Positions 15,815 through 25,224 of a stretch of DNA of 64,000 bases are shown here, in pieces. Origin of the DNA: JADGRB01 sp963835825. GTDB taxonomy: Bacteria; Myxococcota_A; Polyangia; Fen-1088. How positions within the stretch are numbered: the stretch's first letter is position 1; each line of letters opens with the position of its first letter. A program made the translations under genes and the position numbers. The notes beneath the pieces are model-generated. The model ran no database searches. It saw only the letters and a program-made list of their open reading frames with translations, and had not been told where the DNA came from. The stretch covers positions 434,001 to 498,000 of the forward strand of contig CAWIGZ010000002.1 in the NCBI GenBank assembly GCA_963835825.1, written 5' to 3'.

Positions 15815-18696
15815 CGCGATCGGCGCAGCCCCTCGAGCGTTCGCTCCCAGAGGGTGTAGCCGAGCCGCTCAGCGTCGGGGTCGGGACCGATGAGACGCAC
15901 GGCGGAGAGATGCAGCAAGGTCGGCAATATCGATGAGAGGCGGACCCGGTCGTTTTCCGTCAAGTGGCCCACCGCCGCCGCGGCCCGCGCCGCGTGGTCG
16001 GCGAGCGGGGCCGGCGTCGCGTTCAGCGCGGCGCGCAGGGTGCGGGCGTGGTGGCGAAAGGCGGCATCCGATTCCTTGCGCGCGTCGGCGTCGAGCCGGG
16101 TCCACGCCTCAGCCGCCCGCCGGCGCTCGACGCCGACCGCGTGGCGCGCCGCCAGGTCGAGCCCCAGCCCCCGCGCCAGCGCGTCGAACAGCAGCGGCAG
16201 CGCCGCGATCCGGTCGAGCTCCCGATCGGCGAGCAGTCCGGCCACCGCGTCGCTGTCCGATTCGAAGATGGCGTGAACCGCTCCCAGGCCGCCGGCGAAA
16301 AAGCGACCGCGCTCGGGAAAGTAGTCGCTGGTCTCGAGCGAGGCGAGGGTGCCGGCGGCGCGGGCGGGCGCCAGCGCGCGGCGCAGCCGCCGCTCGAACG
16401 CGCTCGGGTCACCGTCGGAGGCGTGGGCGCGGAGGCGGAGGTGCGGCCGGGCGCCAGGGCCGTCGATGTAGCGCTGGAAGAACCAGGCGTCGAGCTCGGC
16501 GGCGGCCCGCGCCTCGGTCACCGCGGGCAGCACCGTCTCGGCGAGGAGCGTGTCCTGGCGGGCGGCAGCGCCGAACAGCTTGAAGGTGCGCCAGCCGGCC
16601 AGCGGTGGCTCCTGGCGCGGCGGCGGGACCCGCCCGAGGCGGGGCGCGCGCGGGGCGGGCGCTTCGTCGTCGACGACGGCGACGATGGCCTCCACGCGGC
16701 GGCCGTCGCGATCGACGACCGAATCGAGCGGCGGCCAGATCTCGAACACGCGCTCGTGGGGGGCCAGCTCGGCAGCGGCGCCGGGTGCCTCCAGATCCAC
16801 GGGGTAAAGCTCGTCCCCTTCCCCGACCTGGACCATCCGGGGCACGCCGGCGGCGCGCCTCCAGCGCGGCAACGCTCGCCCGCGGCTGGCCGGCTTCGGG
16901 GCCTGGCGCAGCGCCGGCGGCAGGCGCCAGCTGGCCGGCGCGATCACGAACCCGTCGACGACGACGCGCGGCAGGAACGCCAGATCGGCGAGCGGGCCCG
17001 GCGTGAAGGCCCAGGGGGCGTGCTGGCGCTGCAGGCTCCATCCCACGAGCAGCTGGGCGGCCCCCGGCGCCGCCGTCGCCGACCGCGCGCGCAGGAGTGG
17101 CGAAGGAACAATCGTTCGGGCCGCGCCTGAGGTCCGCAGCGTCAATCCTTGCGGCTCGGACGGATCGGCCTCGAGCTCGAGATCGGCGGCGGCCAGATCG
17201 CCGCCGGCGGCGCTCCAGCTCGACAGCGCCAGCGCCCGCGGGCGGATCGGCGGATGGGTGCAGAGATCGGCCAGCGCCGCGCTCGGCGTGAACGCCACGT
17301 CGACCCGCTCTTCGTCGGGGCGCAGGCGGGTCTCGGCGGCGGCGATCTCCGCGCAGGCGTCGGCCAGCGGCGCGCCGAGGGCATGGACGAAGCGCCCCAG
17401 CGACGCGCCGGCCGGGGCGTGCAGGCCGAGCAGCCAGCCGGTGCCGGCCGGCGCGCCGGGCGGCCGCGGCGCCGGCACCAGGAAGAGCTCGGCCGTGGCC
17501 GGCAGCGGCGTCCCTCCGAGATCCGCCAGCGCGTCCTCGAGCGCGGTGGGATCCAGCGTGAGCTCCCGCCGCTTGGTGCGCGCCGCCTCGGCCATCGCGT
17601 CGCAAAGGAGCACCAGCAGCCTCGGCGGAATGGCCGCCGCCGGCCCGTCGGCGACGGCGTCCCCGGCATCCACGCCATAGTCGCCGGCGGCCAGCGGCCC
17701 CAGGGGGAACGCGCCGGCACCGAAGATTTCCGTCGAGGCATCGAACGCGTCATTCCAGGCGCTCGCGGTGAAGCGCTCCGCCAGCGGCGGGGCCAGCGCC
17801 TCCTGCAGCCGGCAGAGCAGCGGCACCAGGCGCGCCGCGCGCGCGACGGCCGCCCGTTCGAGGCGGGGCATCTTGGGTGGACGGAAGGTCAGCACGGCGG
17901 CCACGTCGTGCTCCACCCGTCCGGGAAGCGCCGTCCACAGGGCCCGCCCCCGCGCGAGATCGCCGGCCTCGAAGGCGGCCGCTGCCTCGTCGAGCGCGCG
18001 CACCTCGGTTTCCTGTCCGAGCGCCGCCAGTCGGGCGCGCAGGTAACTGGCCGGCGGCGGGCCGATCAGCGGTGGCGACAGATCCGTCTGCAGCAGGCCG
18101 TCGTCGACCAGCGCGCCCAACAGCTCGTCGACATCGCCGGCCTCCGGCTGGGCCGCCTGGGCCTCGCCCCGGACCGCCGGCCAGGGCGCCCACTCTTTGG
18201 TCGCCGCCAGCACCGCAGCGAGCGCCGGCGCCCCATCGAGGTCGGCGCTGCACGGCCCGGAGAGCTCTGCGCCGGGGCCGATCCAGCTCACGGTCGTCCC
18301 GTCGGTCCAGACCGACGGCGCGGCGCGCAGCCGCACGCCATCGCGAACCGACGGCTCGTCGAGCAGCGCGCCGGCCAGGGCGTCGACGCGGGCCCAGCTG
18401 GGCGCGAGGTGCGGCGCGGCGGCGCCGGTGGCGAGCTCTGTCTTCGGGCCGAGTGTGCCCACGCAGACCCCCGCCAAGAGGCCGCTCGGCGTGGCCCGGA
18501 ACGCTGCCCGCCGCGCATAGCGGGTGATCGACCGATCCCGCGCCGCTCCGGCCGCGGCGCCCGCCAGGCTCGGGCTGGCGACGGCGATGGCAGCCGCGCC
18601 CAGCGGATGGGCGGTCAACGCCCGCGCGGCGCGCGCCAGCGACGCCGCGGGAAGCAGCGGCGCCCGCAGCAGGAACCGCGACAGCGGTGCGTACAC
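15811..18696 (-). CDS. full-length LanB-type lanthipeptide dehydratase
   Basis: 961 aa, the length of complete class I dehydratases. The N-terminal glutamylation domain begins with the typical YARRAAFRATPSGLLAGV segment (about residues 60-80). The C-terminal elimination/thiopeptide-type domain (about 695-955) shows WRTFKLFGA, WFFQRYIDGPGARPHLRLR (conserved Arg), DYFPERGRFFAGG, AIFESDS and LLHLSAVRLIG with the His (near residue 930) expected for Glu elimination. LanB enzymes use glutamyl-tRNA to dehydrate Ser/Thr of a precursor peptide. No LanC cyclase, transporter or obvious precursor is adjacent; the partners are a secreted 207-aa protein 28 bp upstream and an M23 peptidase overlapping its stop. 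Ala/Arg-rich like its neighbours, so no sign of recent transfer. Confidence 0.85.
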   Translation of the reverse strand: MYAPLSRFLLRAPLLPAASLARAARALTAHPLGAAAIAVASPSLAGAAAGAARDRSITRYARRAAFRATPSGLLAGVCVGTLGPKTELATGAAAPHLAPSWARVDALAGALLDEPSVRDGVRLRAAPSVWTDGTTVSWIGPGAELSGPCSADLDGAPALAAVLAATKEWAPWPAVRGEAQAAQPEAGDVDELLGALVDDGLLQTDLSPPLIGPPPASYLRARLAALGQETEVRALDEAAAAFEAGDLARGRALWTALPGRVEHDVAAVLTFRPPKMPRLERAAVARAARLVPLLCRLQEALAPPLAERFTASAWNDAFDASTEIFGAGAFPLGPLAAGDYGVDAGDAVADGPAAAIPPRLLVLLCDAMAEAARTKRRELTLDPTALEDALADLGGTPLPATAELFLVPAPRPPGAPAGTGWLLGLHAPAGASLGRFVHALGAPLADACAEIAAAETRLRPDEERVDVAFTPSAALADLCTHPPIRPRALALSSWSAAGGDLAAADLELEADPSEPQGLTLRTSGAARTIVPSPLLRARSATAAPGAAQLLVGWSLQRQHAPWAFTPGPLADLAFLPRVVVDGFVIAPASWRLPPALRQAPKPASRGRALPRWRRAAGVPRMVQVGEGDELYPVDLEAPGAAAELAPHERVFEIWPPLDSVVDRDGRRVEAIVAVVDDEAPAPRAPRLGRVPPPRQEPPLAGWRTFKLFGAAARQDTLLAETVLPAVTEARAAAELDAWFFQRYIDGPGARPHLRLRAHASDGDPSAFERRLRRALAPARAAGTLASLETSDYFPERGRFFAGGLGAVHAIFESDSDAVAGLLADRELDRIAALPLLFDALARGLGLDLAARHAVGVERRRAAEAWTRLDADARKESDAAFRHHARTLRAALNATPAPLADHAARAAAAVGHLTENDRVRLSSILPTLLHLSAVRLIGPDPDAERLGYTLWERTLEGLRRSR

Positions 18697-18724
18697 GCCG
18701 GGGAGAATACCCCGCCCGGCCGGC

Positions 18725-19348
18725 TCAGTTGTACGGGCTGGCCTCGGGGGGACGGTCGATGGCCTGAATGGGCATCGGCGGGCGGGTGGGGTCGTTGTTG
18801 TCGGTCTGGAACTGGTTCTCTTCTTGGATGCGCCCGGCCGAAACGGAGTCGAGGTTGTCGCCCATGCAGGCGTCGACCTCGGCAGCGAGGGCGATCACGC
18901 GATCGTGCACCCGGCTGATGACGTCGAACTCGCCCCGCATCACGATCGGCTCGGCCTTGAAGGTGCGCATCATCATCATGCGGGGAGAAGCCAGGTTCTC
19001 GATCGTCTTCATCTGGATGATCTTGTCGTCGATACAGGTGATGCGGATGATGTCGTGCTCGCGGTAGGCGGCGATGCGCACGTCCTGGGCGTGCTCGATC
19101 GCGCCCTCCATGTCGGCCGCGTACTTGCCGGCCAGGATCATCATCTCCTCGGAGGTGTACTTGGCGTCCGCCGGGGCGTTGGGCAGGGCATTGGCCAGCC
19201 GCCCTTCGTTCACCAGCTGCGTGACCAGCGTGTGGTTGAGGTCCGGCTGGGCCGGAGCGGTCGCTTCATCCGCGGCATATACGGCCCCCGCCAGCCCGCA
19301 GAGCGCGACGGTGACTCTCACGATCCTTCCCCGCATGGAGAGGTCCAT
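18725..19348 (-). CDS. secreted hypothetical protein
   Basis: 207 aa. A Sec signal peptide (about residues 5-25, ending VYAAD) is followed by a mainly helical domain with a Met-rich patch (SPRMMMMRTFKAE), a conserved-looking HDRVIALAAEVDACMGD helix and a polar C-terminal tail (NNDPTRPPMP). Two Cys (ITCIDD and DACMG) could form a disulphide. I believe similar proteins occur in other Myxococcota, but no function is known to me. The downstream LanB gene starts 28 bp after its stop, so they may share a transcript. An alternative ATG lies at residue 5. Confidence 0.65.
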   Translation of the reverse strand: MDLSMRGRIVRVTVALCGLAGAVYAADEATAPAQPDLNHTLVTQLVNEGRLANALPNAPADAKYTSEEMMILAGKYAADMEGAIEHAQDVRIAAYREHDIIRITCIDDKIIQMKTIENLASPRMMMMRTFKAEPIVMRGEFDVISRVHDRVIALAAEVDACMGDNLDSVSAGRIQEENQFQTDNNDPTRPPMPIQAIDRPPEASPYN

Positions 19349-19438
19349 CGGCGGGGATGCGTCGCAAATTGAGCGGCGCGGCGTCGAACCACCCGCGGCG
19401 TCAGCGAAATGACGGCGGGAGCCTTCTGAAGAGGGGCC

Positions 19439-21577
19439 TTAAGGCATTCTGCAGTTCTCCGCGCCGGCCGCGGGGAGGTAGCAGTTGTTGGTGTAGTCGA
19501 TGACCATCCGGTCGGTGTTGAAGCGCCAGCCGAGCGTACGCATGGTGCGCTTCATTCGTTCGACCCAGCCGTGCGGGACGTTCTGCTCGTCGCGCTCGTA
19601 GTAGGTCGGGACGATCAGGTTCTCCAGCGTCTCGTACAGCGACGCGGCGTCTCGCCGGTCCTGCTCCTCGACCGAGACGTGGGTGATGCCGTCTCCGATG
19701 GCGAAGCCGTTCAGGCCGTCGTAGGCCTCCGCCCACCAGCCGTCGAGCACCGAGAAGTTGAGCCCGCCGTTGAGCAGCGCCTTTTGTCCGCTGGTGCCGC
19801 TCGCCTCCTGCGGGCGGCGCGGGTTGTTCATCCAGACGTCGACCCCCTGGACCAGGTGGCGCCCGACGTTGATGTCGTAGTCCTCGATGAAGATGACGTG
19901 GTTCTTGAGGTCACCGGCGATGGCGGCGTCGTGCACCTGGCGCAGCACCTCCTGTCCGGGGCGATCGGCCGGGTGGGCCTTGCCCGAGAAGACCAGCTGC
20001 ACGGGGCGATTCGCATTGGTCAGCAGGCGTTTGAGGCGGGGGAGATCGCTGAAGATCAGGCTGGCCCGCTTGTAGGTGGCGAAGCGGCGCGCGAAGCCGA
20101 TGGTCAGCGCCTCGGGATCGAGCGCGCTCTGGGCCGCGGCGATCGAGTCGTCGGGGTACTCGCTGCGCCGACGCTGCTCGGAGACGCGGCGGCGGACGAA
20201 GTGAACCAGCGCCGCCTTCAACACCCGGTGGGTCTCCCAGAGCTCGGCGTCCGGGATGCTGTCGATGCGCGCCCACATCTGCGGGTCGGCCAGGTGCTCG
20301 CGCCAGTCGGTCCCCACGTACTTGGAATAGAGCTCCTGCATCGCCGGGGCGAGCCAGGTGCGGACGTGCACGCCGTTGGTGATGTGCCCGACGGGGACCT
20401 CGTCCTCGCGGTGGTGCGGCCAGAGCACCTGCCACGACTTGCGCGTGATCCGGCCGTGCAGCGCCGAGACGCCGTTGGCGTAGCGGGACATCTTGAACGC
20501 CAGCACGGTCATGCAGAGCGCTTCGCGATGGTCGTCGGGGCGGATGCGACCGAGGCCCAGAAAATCGGGCTGCGACAGCCCCAGCGACCGGCGCAGCGGC
20601 TCGAGGTGATCGTCGACCAGCTCGGGGGGGAAGCGGTCGTGCCCGGCGTCGACCGGCGTGTGGGTGGTGAACACCGTGCTCTGCGCGACCTCTTGCGCGC
20701 AGGTGCGGAAGTCGGCCCCCGTCTGCTCCATCAAGAAGCGGGCATATTCGAGGGTGGCGAAGGCGCTGTGCCCCTCGTTGAGGTGCAGGCCTCCCCAGTG
20801 AATGCCGGCGGCCCGCAGCGCGCGGATGCCCCCCACGCCGAGCAGCAGCTCCTGCCGGATGCGGATCCGCTGATCCCCGAAGTAGAGGCGGGCGGCGAGC
20901 TGCCGGTTCTCCTCGGAGTTGCCGTCGACGTCGGTGTCGAGGAGCAGGAGCTTGTTCCGTCCCACCGCGATCTCCCAGACCTGGGCCAGCAGCGTCTCGC
21001 GCGAGAGGGGAACTTCGATGATGATCGGCTTGCCGGCCGGCGTCCGGGCCGGCTGGGCGGGGAGCAGCTCCGCGGGCGAGCGGACGTACTCGGCGTGCTG
21101 CCAGCCATCGCGGCCGATGTGCTGCCGGAAGTAGGACTCCCGGTAGAAGAGCCCCACCGCCACCAGCGGCAGCCCCAGGTCGGAGGCGCTCTTGAGATGG
21201 TCACCGGCCAGGACGCCGAGGCCGCCCGAGTAGATGGGCAGCGACTCGTGGATCCCGAACTCCGCCGAAAAATACGCGACCGGTCGGACCCGGAGCGGCC
21301 CGGCGTTGACCGAGGCCCAGGTGCGGGTGGCGCCGAGGTACTCGCGCAGCTCCCGGTGGGCGCTGTCGACCCGCGCCCGCAGCCCCGCGTCGCCGGCCAG
21401 GTCTTCCAGGCGATCCAGCGAAAATCCGGCCAGCACCGAGACCGGGTTGTGGTTGGCCGCGCGGAAGCCGTCGGGATCGAGGTCCCGGAACAACTTGATG
21501 ATGTGGGGGTTCCAGGCCCACCAGAGGTTGACGGAGAGATCCTTGAGTTGACTGAGTAGCTTTTCGCCGGGGGTCAT
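19439..21577 (-). CDS. glgP: alpha-glucan phosphorylase, short bacterial/archaeal type
   Basis: 712 aa from ATG 21577 (MTPGEKLLSQLK). This GT35 enzyme releases glucose-1-phosphate from glycogen or maltodextrins. It belongs to the compact AgpA/GlgP branch: NLWWAWNP near the N-terminus, PIYSGGLGVLAGDHLKSASDLG, HLNEGHSAF, and the PLP-lysine segment EASGTSGQKALLNGG (Lys near 599) followed by LDGWWAEAYDG. It is divergent from glgC across an 89-bp interval with facing promoter-like boxes, so breakdown and synthesis genes share a control region. The frame extends 30 codons further upstream, but those residues are not conserved and overlap the promoter. Confidence 0.93.
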   Translation of the reverse strand: MTPGEKLLSQLKDLSVNLWWAWNPHIIKLFRDLDPDGFRAANHNPVSVLAGFSLDRLEDLAGDAGLRARVDSAHRELREYLGATRTWASVNAGPLRVRPVAYFSAEFGIHESLPIYSGGLGVLAGDHLKSASDLGLPLVAVGLFYRESYFRQHIGRDGWQHAEYVRSPAELLPAQPARTPAGKPIIIEVPLSRETLLAQVWEIAVGRNKLLLLDTDVDGNSEENRQLAARLYFGDQRIRIRQELLLGVGGIRALRAAGIHWGGLHLNEGHSAFATLEYARFLMEQTGADFRTCAQEVAQSTVFTTHTPVDAGHDRFPPELVDDHLEPLRRSLGLSQPDFLGLGRIRPDDHREALCMTVLAFKMSRYANGVSALHGRITRKSWQVLWPHHREDEVPVGHITNGVHVRTWLAPAMQELYSKYVGTDWREHLADPQMWARIDSIPDAELWETHRVLKAALVHFVRRRVSEQRRRSEYPDDSIAAAQSALDPEALTIGFARRFATYKRASLIFSDLPRLKRLLTNANRPVQLVFSGKAHPADRPGQEVLRQVHDAAIAGDLKNHVIFIEDYDINVGRHLVQGVDVWMNNPRRPQEASGTSGQKALLNGGLNFSVLDGWWAEAYDGLNGFAIGDGITHVSVEEQDRRDAASLYETLENLIVPTYYERDEQNVPHGWVERMKRTMRTLGWRFNTDRMVIDYTNNCYLPAAGAENCRMP

Positions 21578-21588
21578 GGACGGGGGCC

Positions 21589-21594
21589 AATATA
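21589..21594 (-). promoter_or_regulatory. candidate -10 box for glgP
   Basis: TATATT read on the minus strand in the context TGGTTTATATTGG, 11-17 bases before the glgP start. It mirrors the box facing glgC. No clear -35 element is seen. Confidence 0.35.
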
Positions 21595-21633
21595 AACCAG
21601 TTTTTCGTCGGCGCTCAGCGCCGGGAAAGTGGT

Positions 21634-21639
21634 TATAGT
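21634..21639 (+). promoter_or_regulatory. candidate -10 box for glgC
   Basis: TATAGT in the context GTGGTTATAGTTGG, with an extended -10 like TG upstream, 27 bases before the glgC ATG. It is AT-rich against a GC-rich background. No convincing -35 hexamer is visible. Confidence 0.4.
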
Positions 21640-21666
21640 TGGCCGGCCAGATCGCGCACCCGAACA

Positions 21667-22923
21667 ATGGACGGACAGCAAAGGTTCATCGCGCTGGTCA
21701 TGGCTGGCGGAAAAGGCTCCCGGCTCTTTCCGCTGACGCTTGACCGCGCCAAGCCGGCAGTGCCCTTCGGCGGGCGTTACCGGATCATCGATTTCGTCCT
21801 GTCCAACCTGGCGAACTCCGGGGTGCGCTCGGTCTACGTGCTTACGCAGTACAAGTCCCAGTCGCTGGCCGAGCACGTCCAGCGGACATGGGGGGCGCGC
21901 AGCTCGTTCGACGCCTTCGTCACGGTGGTGCCGGCACAGATGCGGATGGGGGAATCCTGGTACCGCGGCACGGCAGACTCGGTCTTCCAAAATCTCCACC
22001 TGATCGAGGAGTACCGGGGGGACGCGGTCTTGGTCTTCGGCGCGGACCACATCTACAAGATGAACATCCGCCAGATGACCGACTTCCACTTCCAGAAGGG
22101 GGCCATCGCGACGATCGCCTGCCTGCCGATCAAGAAGTCGGAGGCCAACCAGTTCGGGATCGTCCAGGTCGACGAGCAGTGGCGTGTGACCGGCTTCCAG
22201 GAAAAGCCGGAGCGCGATCCCGTCACCATCCCCGGCGATCCCGAGCACTGCCTCGGCTCGATGGGGAACTACGTCTTCGCGCCGGGCCCCCTCATCGAAG
22301 AGCTGCGCGCCGACGCCGAGCGCGAGTCGCACCACGACTTCGGCCGAAACATCCTGCCGTCGATGATCAAGTCGGGAAAGTTGTTCGCCTACAACTTCGG
22401 CCTCAATCGCATCCGGGGCGTCTCCGACGAGGTGGAGAACGCCTACTGGCGCGACGTCGGGACCGTCGACGCCTATTACGAGGCCAACATGGACCTCAAG
22501 AACGTCGTCCCCAGCCTGAACCTCTACAACTGGGATTGGCCGATCGTCACGGCCAACTACCCCGATCCCCCCGCCAAGCTGGTGTTCGACGAGGACACCC
22601 GGCGCGGCATCGCTCTCCAGTCGATCCTCTCGGGCGGCTGCATCGTGGCCGGCGGGTTCGTCAAGGATTCGGTGCTGGGGCGGAACGTCTTCATCGACGC
22701 CGGCGCCCGGGTGGAGGCCTCGATCCTGTTCGACAACGTCTACATCGGCCGGGGCGCGCACGTCAGCCGCGCCATCGTCGACAAGAACGTGCGCGTCCCC
22801 GAAGGGGATCACATCGGGCACGACCTGGCGCGCGACGCCCTCCGCTACACCGTCAGCGAGGGCGGGATCACCGTCGTCCAGAAGGCGCGCGACACGCTGC
22901 TCACCCGGTCGCGAAATTTCTGA
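21667..22923 (+). CDS. glgC: glucose-1-phosphate adenylyltransferase (ADP-glucose pyrophosphorylase)
   Basis: 418 aa. Makes ADP-glucose for glycogen synthesis. N-terminal nucleotidyltransferase domain with VMAGGKGSRLFPLT (nucleotide loop), AKPAVPFGG, VFGADHIYKMN (metal-binding Asp) and GFQEKP; C-terminal left-handed beta-helix with hexapeptide-like turns (SILSGGCIVAGG, NVYIGRGAHV). Sequence style (YRIIDFVLSNLANSGVRSVYVLTQYKSQSL) is that of typical proteobacterial GlgC. Divergent from glgP and followed after one base by the GH57 gene, so it is the first gene of a two-gene glycogen operon. A second, different GlgC is encoded at 31864-33117. Confidence 0.94.
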   Translation: MDGQQRFIALVMAGGKGSRLFPLTLDRAKPAVPFGGRYRIIDFVLSNLANSGVRSVYVLTQYKSQSLAEHVQRTWGARSSFDAFVTVVPAQMRMGESWYRGTADSVFQNLHLIEEYRGDAVLVFGADHIYKMNIRQMTDFHFQKGAIATIACLPIKKSEANQFGIVQVDEQWRVTGFQEKPERDPVTIPGDPEHCLGSMGNYVFAPGPLIEELRADAERESHHDFGRNILPSMIKSGKLFAYNFGLNRIRGVSDEVENAYWRDVGTVDAYYEANMDLKNVVPSLNLYNWDWPIVTANYPDPPAKLVFDEDTRRGIALQSILSGGCIVAGGFVKDSVLGRNVFIDAGARVEASILFDNVYIGRGAHVSRAIVDKNVRVPEGDHIGHDLARDALRYTVSEGGITVVQKARDTLLTRSRNF

Positions 22924-22924
22924 C

Positions 22925-25135
22925 GTGGCGCAGTCGTCGCCGTCCTCGCCGCAATCTCCGATCGCGCTGGTGGTGCACGGGCATTTTTATCAGCCACCCC
23001 GCGAGAACCCCTGGACCGACCGGATCCCGCGCGAGCCGTCGGCGGCGCCGTACCACGACTGGAACGAGCGCATCCACGCCGAGAGCTACCGGGCCAACGC
23101 GTTCGCGCGCATCCACGCCCCCGACGGGCGGATCGAGTCGATCGTCAACAACTACGAACGGCTGTCGTTCAACGTCGGCCCCACGCTGGCACGCTGGATC
23201 GCGCGGGAGGATCCGGCGGTGGCGGCCCGGCTGCGCGCCGCCGACGGCGAGCAACGGCAGCGGCTGGGCGCGGGCGGCGCCCTGGCGCAAGCCTACGCGC
23301 ACCCGATCATTCCGCTGTGCGATCCGGCCGACCGGCGGACCCAGCTCCTGTGGGGCCTGCAGGACTTCGAGCGGAGGTTTGGCCGCCCCGCCGACGGGCT
23401 GTGGCTCCCCGAGACGGCCGTCTCGCCGGCCACGCTGGCCGAGCTCATCGAGCTCGGGGTCTCGTACACCATCCTGGCGCCCGAGCAGATCGACGGGGTG
23501 CGGGCTGCGGCCGGCGATGCATGGGAAGAGGTCGACCGCGACAGCCTCGACACCGGGCGCGCGTACCTCTGGCGCCATCCCGACGGCTCGGGGCGAAGCA
23601 TCGCGCTCGCCGTGTTCGACGGACAGATGTCGCGCGCCGTCGCCTTCGGCGAGGCCTCCGGGCGCGCCGAGAGCCTGCTCGAGGCCGCGGGCGCCGCGGC
23701 CGAGCGGTCGAAGTCCGGCGGGCAGCGGCTGGTCCTGTGCGCCTCGGACGGTGAGCTCTGGGGGCATCACAAGAAGTTCTCCGATCTGACGCTGGCCTTC
23801 GCGACCCGCGTGGAAGCGGCCCGGCGCGGCATCGAGGTGACGAACCTCGGCGCTTTCCTGGCGCGCCACCCGCCGGTCTGGGAGGCGCGGCTCGCCCCCG
23901 GCCCGGACGGCGAAGGGACCGCCTGGAGCTGTGGGCACGGGGTGGGGCGCTGGCGGCGGGACTGCGGGTGCAACATGGGGGGCGGCCCCGGCTGGAACCA
24001 GGCCTGGCGCGGGCCCTTGCGCCACGGGCTCGATCTGATCCGCGACGCCGCGGCGCGATTTTATGAAGATGCGGCCAGCGAGCTGCTGATCGATCCGTGG
24101 GGGGCGCGCGACGCCTACGGCACGGTGGTCGACGATTCAGTTGCGGCGCGCGACCGGGTGCTGGAGTCGTTCGGTCGGCCGGCGCTGGCCGCCGGGGGCG
24201 AGCCGGCGCGCGCCCGGGTGCGGCACCTCCTGGAGCTTCAACGCGCGACGCTGCTCATGTACGCCAGCTGCGCCTGGTTCTTCGACGACATCGCCGGCCT
24301 CGAGGCGTCGCTGGTGATCCGGATCGGCGCCCACGCCATGGATCTCATGCGCCAGGCGGGGGGAACGCCGCCCGTGCCTCAGGTGCTGGAGGCGCTGGCC
24401 GCGGGGAAGAGCAACCGCCTCGAAGCCGGCACCGGCGCCGACGTCTTCCGCAAGGTGGCCGCGCACCAGGTCACCGCCAGCCATGCCGTCGCGGGCGCGG
24501 CTCTGGAGGCGCTCATCTCGCCCCAGGCGTTCGACGCCCAGGCCGTGCCCGGCTTCGACGTGACCCTGTCGGGGCACCTGGAAGAAGCGCCGTCCGGGGC
24601 GCGCCGTCTGGAGGGGACGGCGCGGGCCCGCCAGAGGCGGCTGGGCGTGGACGAGGAGCTCTCCTTCACGGCGGTCACGCGACCGGATGGGCAGTTCGAG
24701 GCGCGGGTCAGCGGGCAGCGGCTGTCGCTCGACGATCTGGGCGACGAGGCGCGCGGGACGCTGGTGATGGCGGCGCTCCCGACGCTGCTGGCGGAGGTTC
24801 GCTCGCCGACGGTGGCGCGCCTGGTGGAGGCGGCGGCGCGCGAGGTCCCGCCCGACGGTGACACGCCGGCGGGCGTGGCCCGCCGCACGCTGCTCGCGCG
24901 CGTCGTCTTGATCCTCCTCGGCGAGGACGGGAGCCCCCCCGGGGTCGAGGCGCTGCAGATCTGCGGAGCGCTGTTCGACCTGCTGGCGCTGCCCGCGGGA
25001 TCGCCCGAACGGCGCGCCATCGAGGAGCGCGTCTGGGCCTTGATCGCGCGGGGTCGCCCGACCGCGGCCCTGCGCGCGTTTTCCGAAAAGGTCGGTTTCG
25101 CGCGGAGCGAGCCGGGCGAGACCGCTCCTTCCTGA
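22925..25135 (+). CDS. GH57 family glycoside hydrolase / DUF3536 protein
   Basis: 736 aa from GTG 22925, one base after the glgC stop. GH57 N-terminal (beta/alpha)7 barrel: LVVHGHFYQPPRENPW, NNYERLSFNVGPTL, WLPETAVSPATL (candidate nucleophile region) and CASDGELWGHHKKF. The C-terminal half, about residues 300-720, is the helical DUF3536-type extension that accompanies this branch. GH57 enzymes are retaining alpha-amylases, 4-alpha-glucanotransferases or branching enzymes; with glgC and glgP next door a role in glycogen or maltodextrin remodelling is likely, but the exact reaction is not determined. Confidence 0.82.
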   Translation: MAQSSPSSPQSPIALVVHGHFYQPPRENPWTDRIPREPSAAPYHDWNERIHAESYRANAFARIHAPDGRIESIVNNYERLSFNVGPTLARWIAREDPAVAARLRAADGEQRQRLGAGGALAQAYAHPIIPLCDPADRRTQLLWGLQDFERRFGRPADGLWLPETAVSPATLAELIELGVSYTILAPEQIDGVRAAAGDAWEEVDRDSLDTGRAYLWRHPDGSGRSIALAVFDGQMSRAVAFGEASGRAESLLEAAGAAAERSKSGGQRLVLCASDGELWGHHKKFSDLTLAFATRVEAARRGIEVTNLGAFLARHPPVWEARLAPGPDGEGTAWSCGHGVGRWRRDCGCNMGGGPGWNQAWRGPLRHGLDLIRDAAARFYEDAASELLIDPWGARDAYGTVVDDSVAARDRVLESFGRPALAAGGEPARARVRHLLELQRATLLMYASCAWFFDDIAGLEASLVIRIGAHAMDLMRQAGGTPPVPQVLEALAAGKSNRLEAGTGADVFRKVAAHQVTASHAVAGAALEALISPQAFDAQAVPGFDVTLSGHLEEAPSGARRLEGTARARQRRLGVDEELSFTAVTRPDGQFEARVSGQRLSLDDLGDEARGTLVMAALPTLLAEVRSPTVARLVEAAAREVPPDGDTPAGVARRTLLARVVLILLGEDGSPPGVEALQICGALFDLLALPAGSPERRAIEERVWALIARGRPTAALRAFSEKVGFARSEPGETAPS

Positions 25136-25224
25136 CGGTCGGTCGTTCCGCGGCTTCTGCCGTTCCCGGGCTTCGGTCCTGGCGCTTCTTCCTGATCCGG
25201 CCGGTCGAGGGTATTCTCCGGCCC

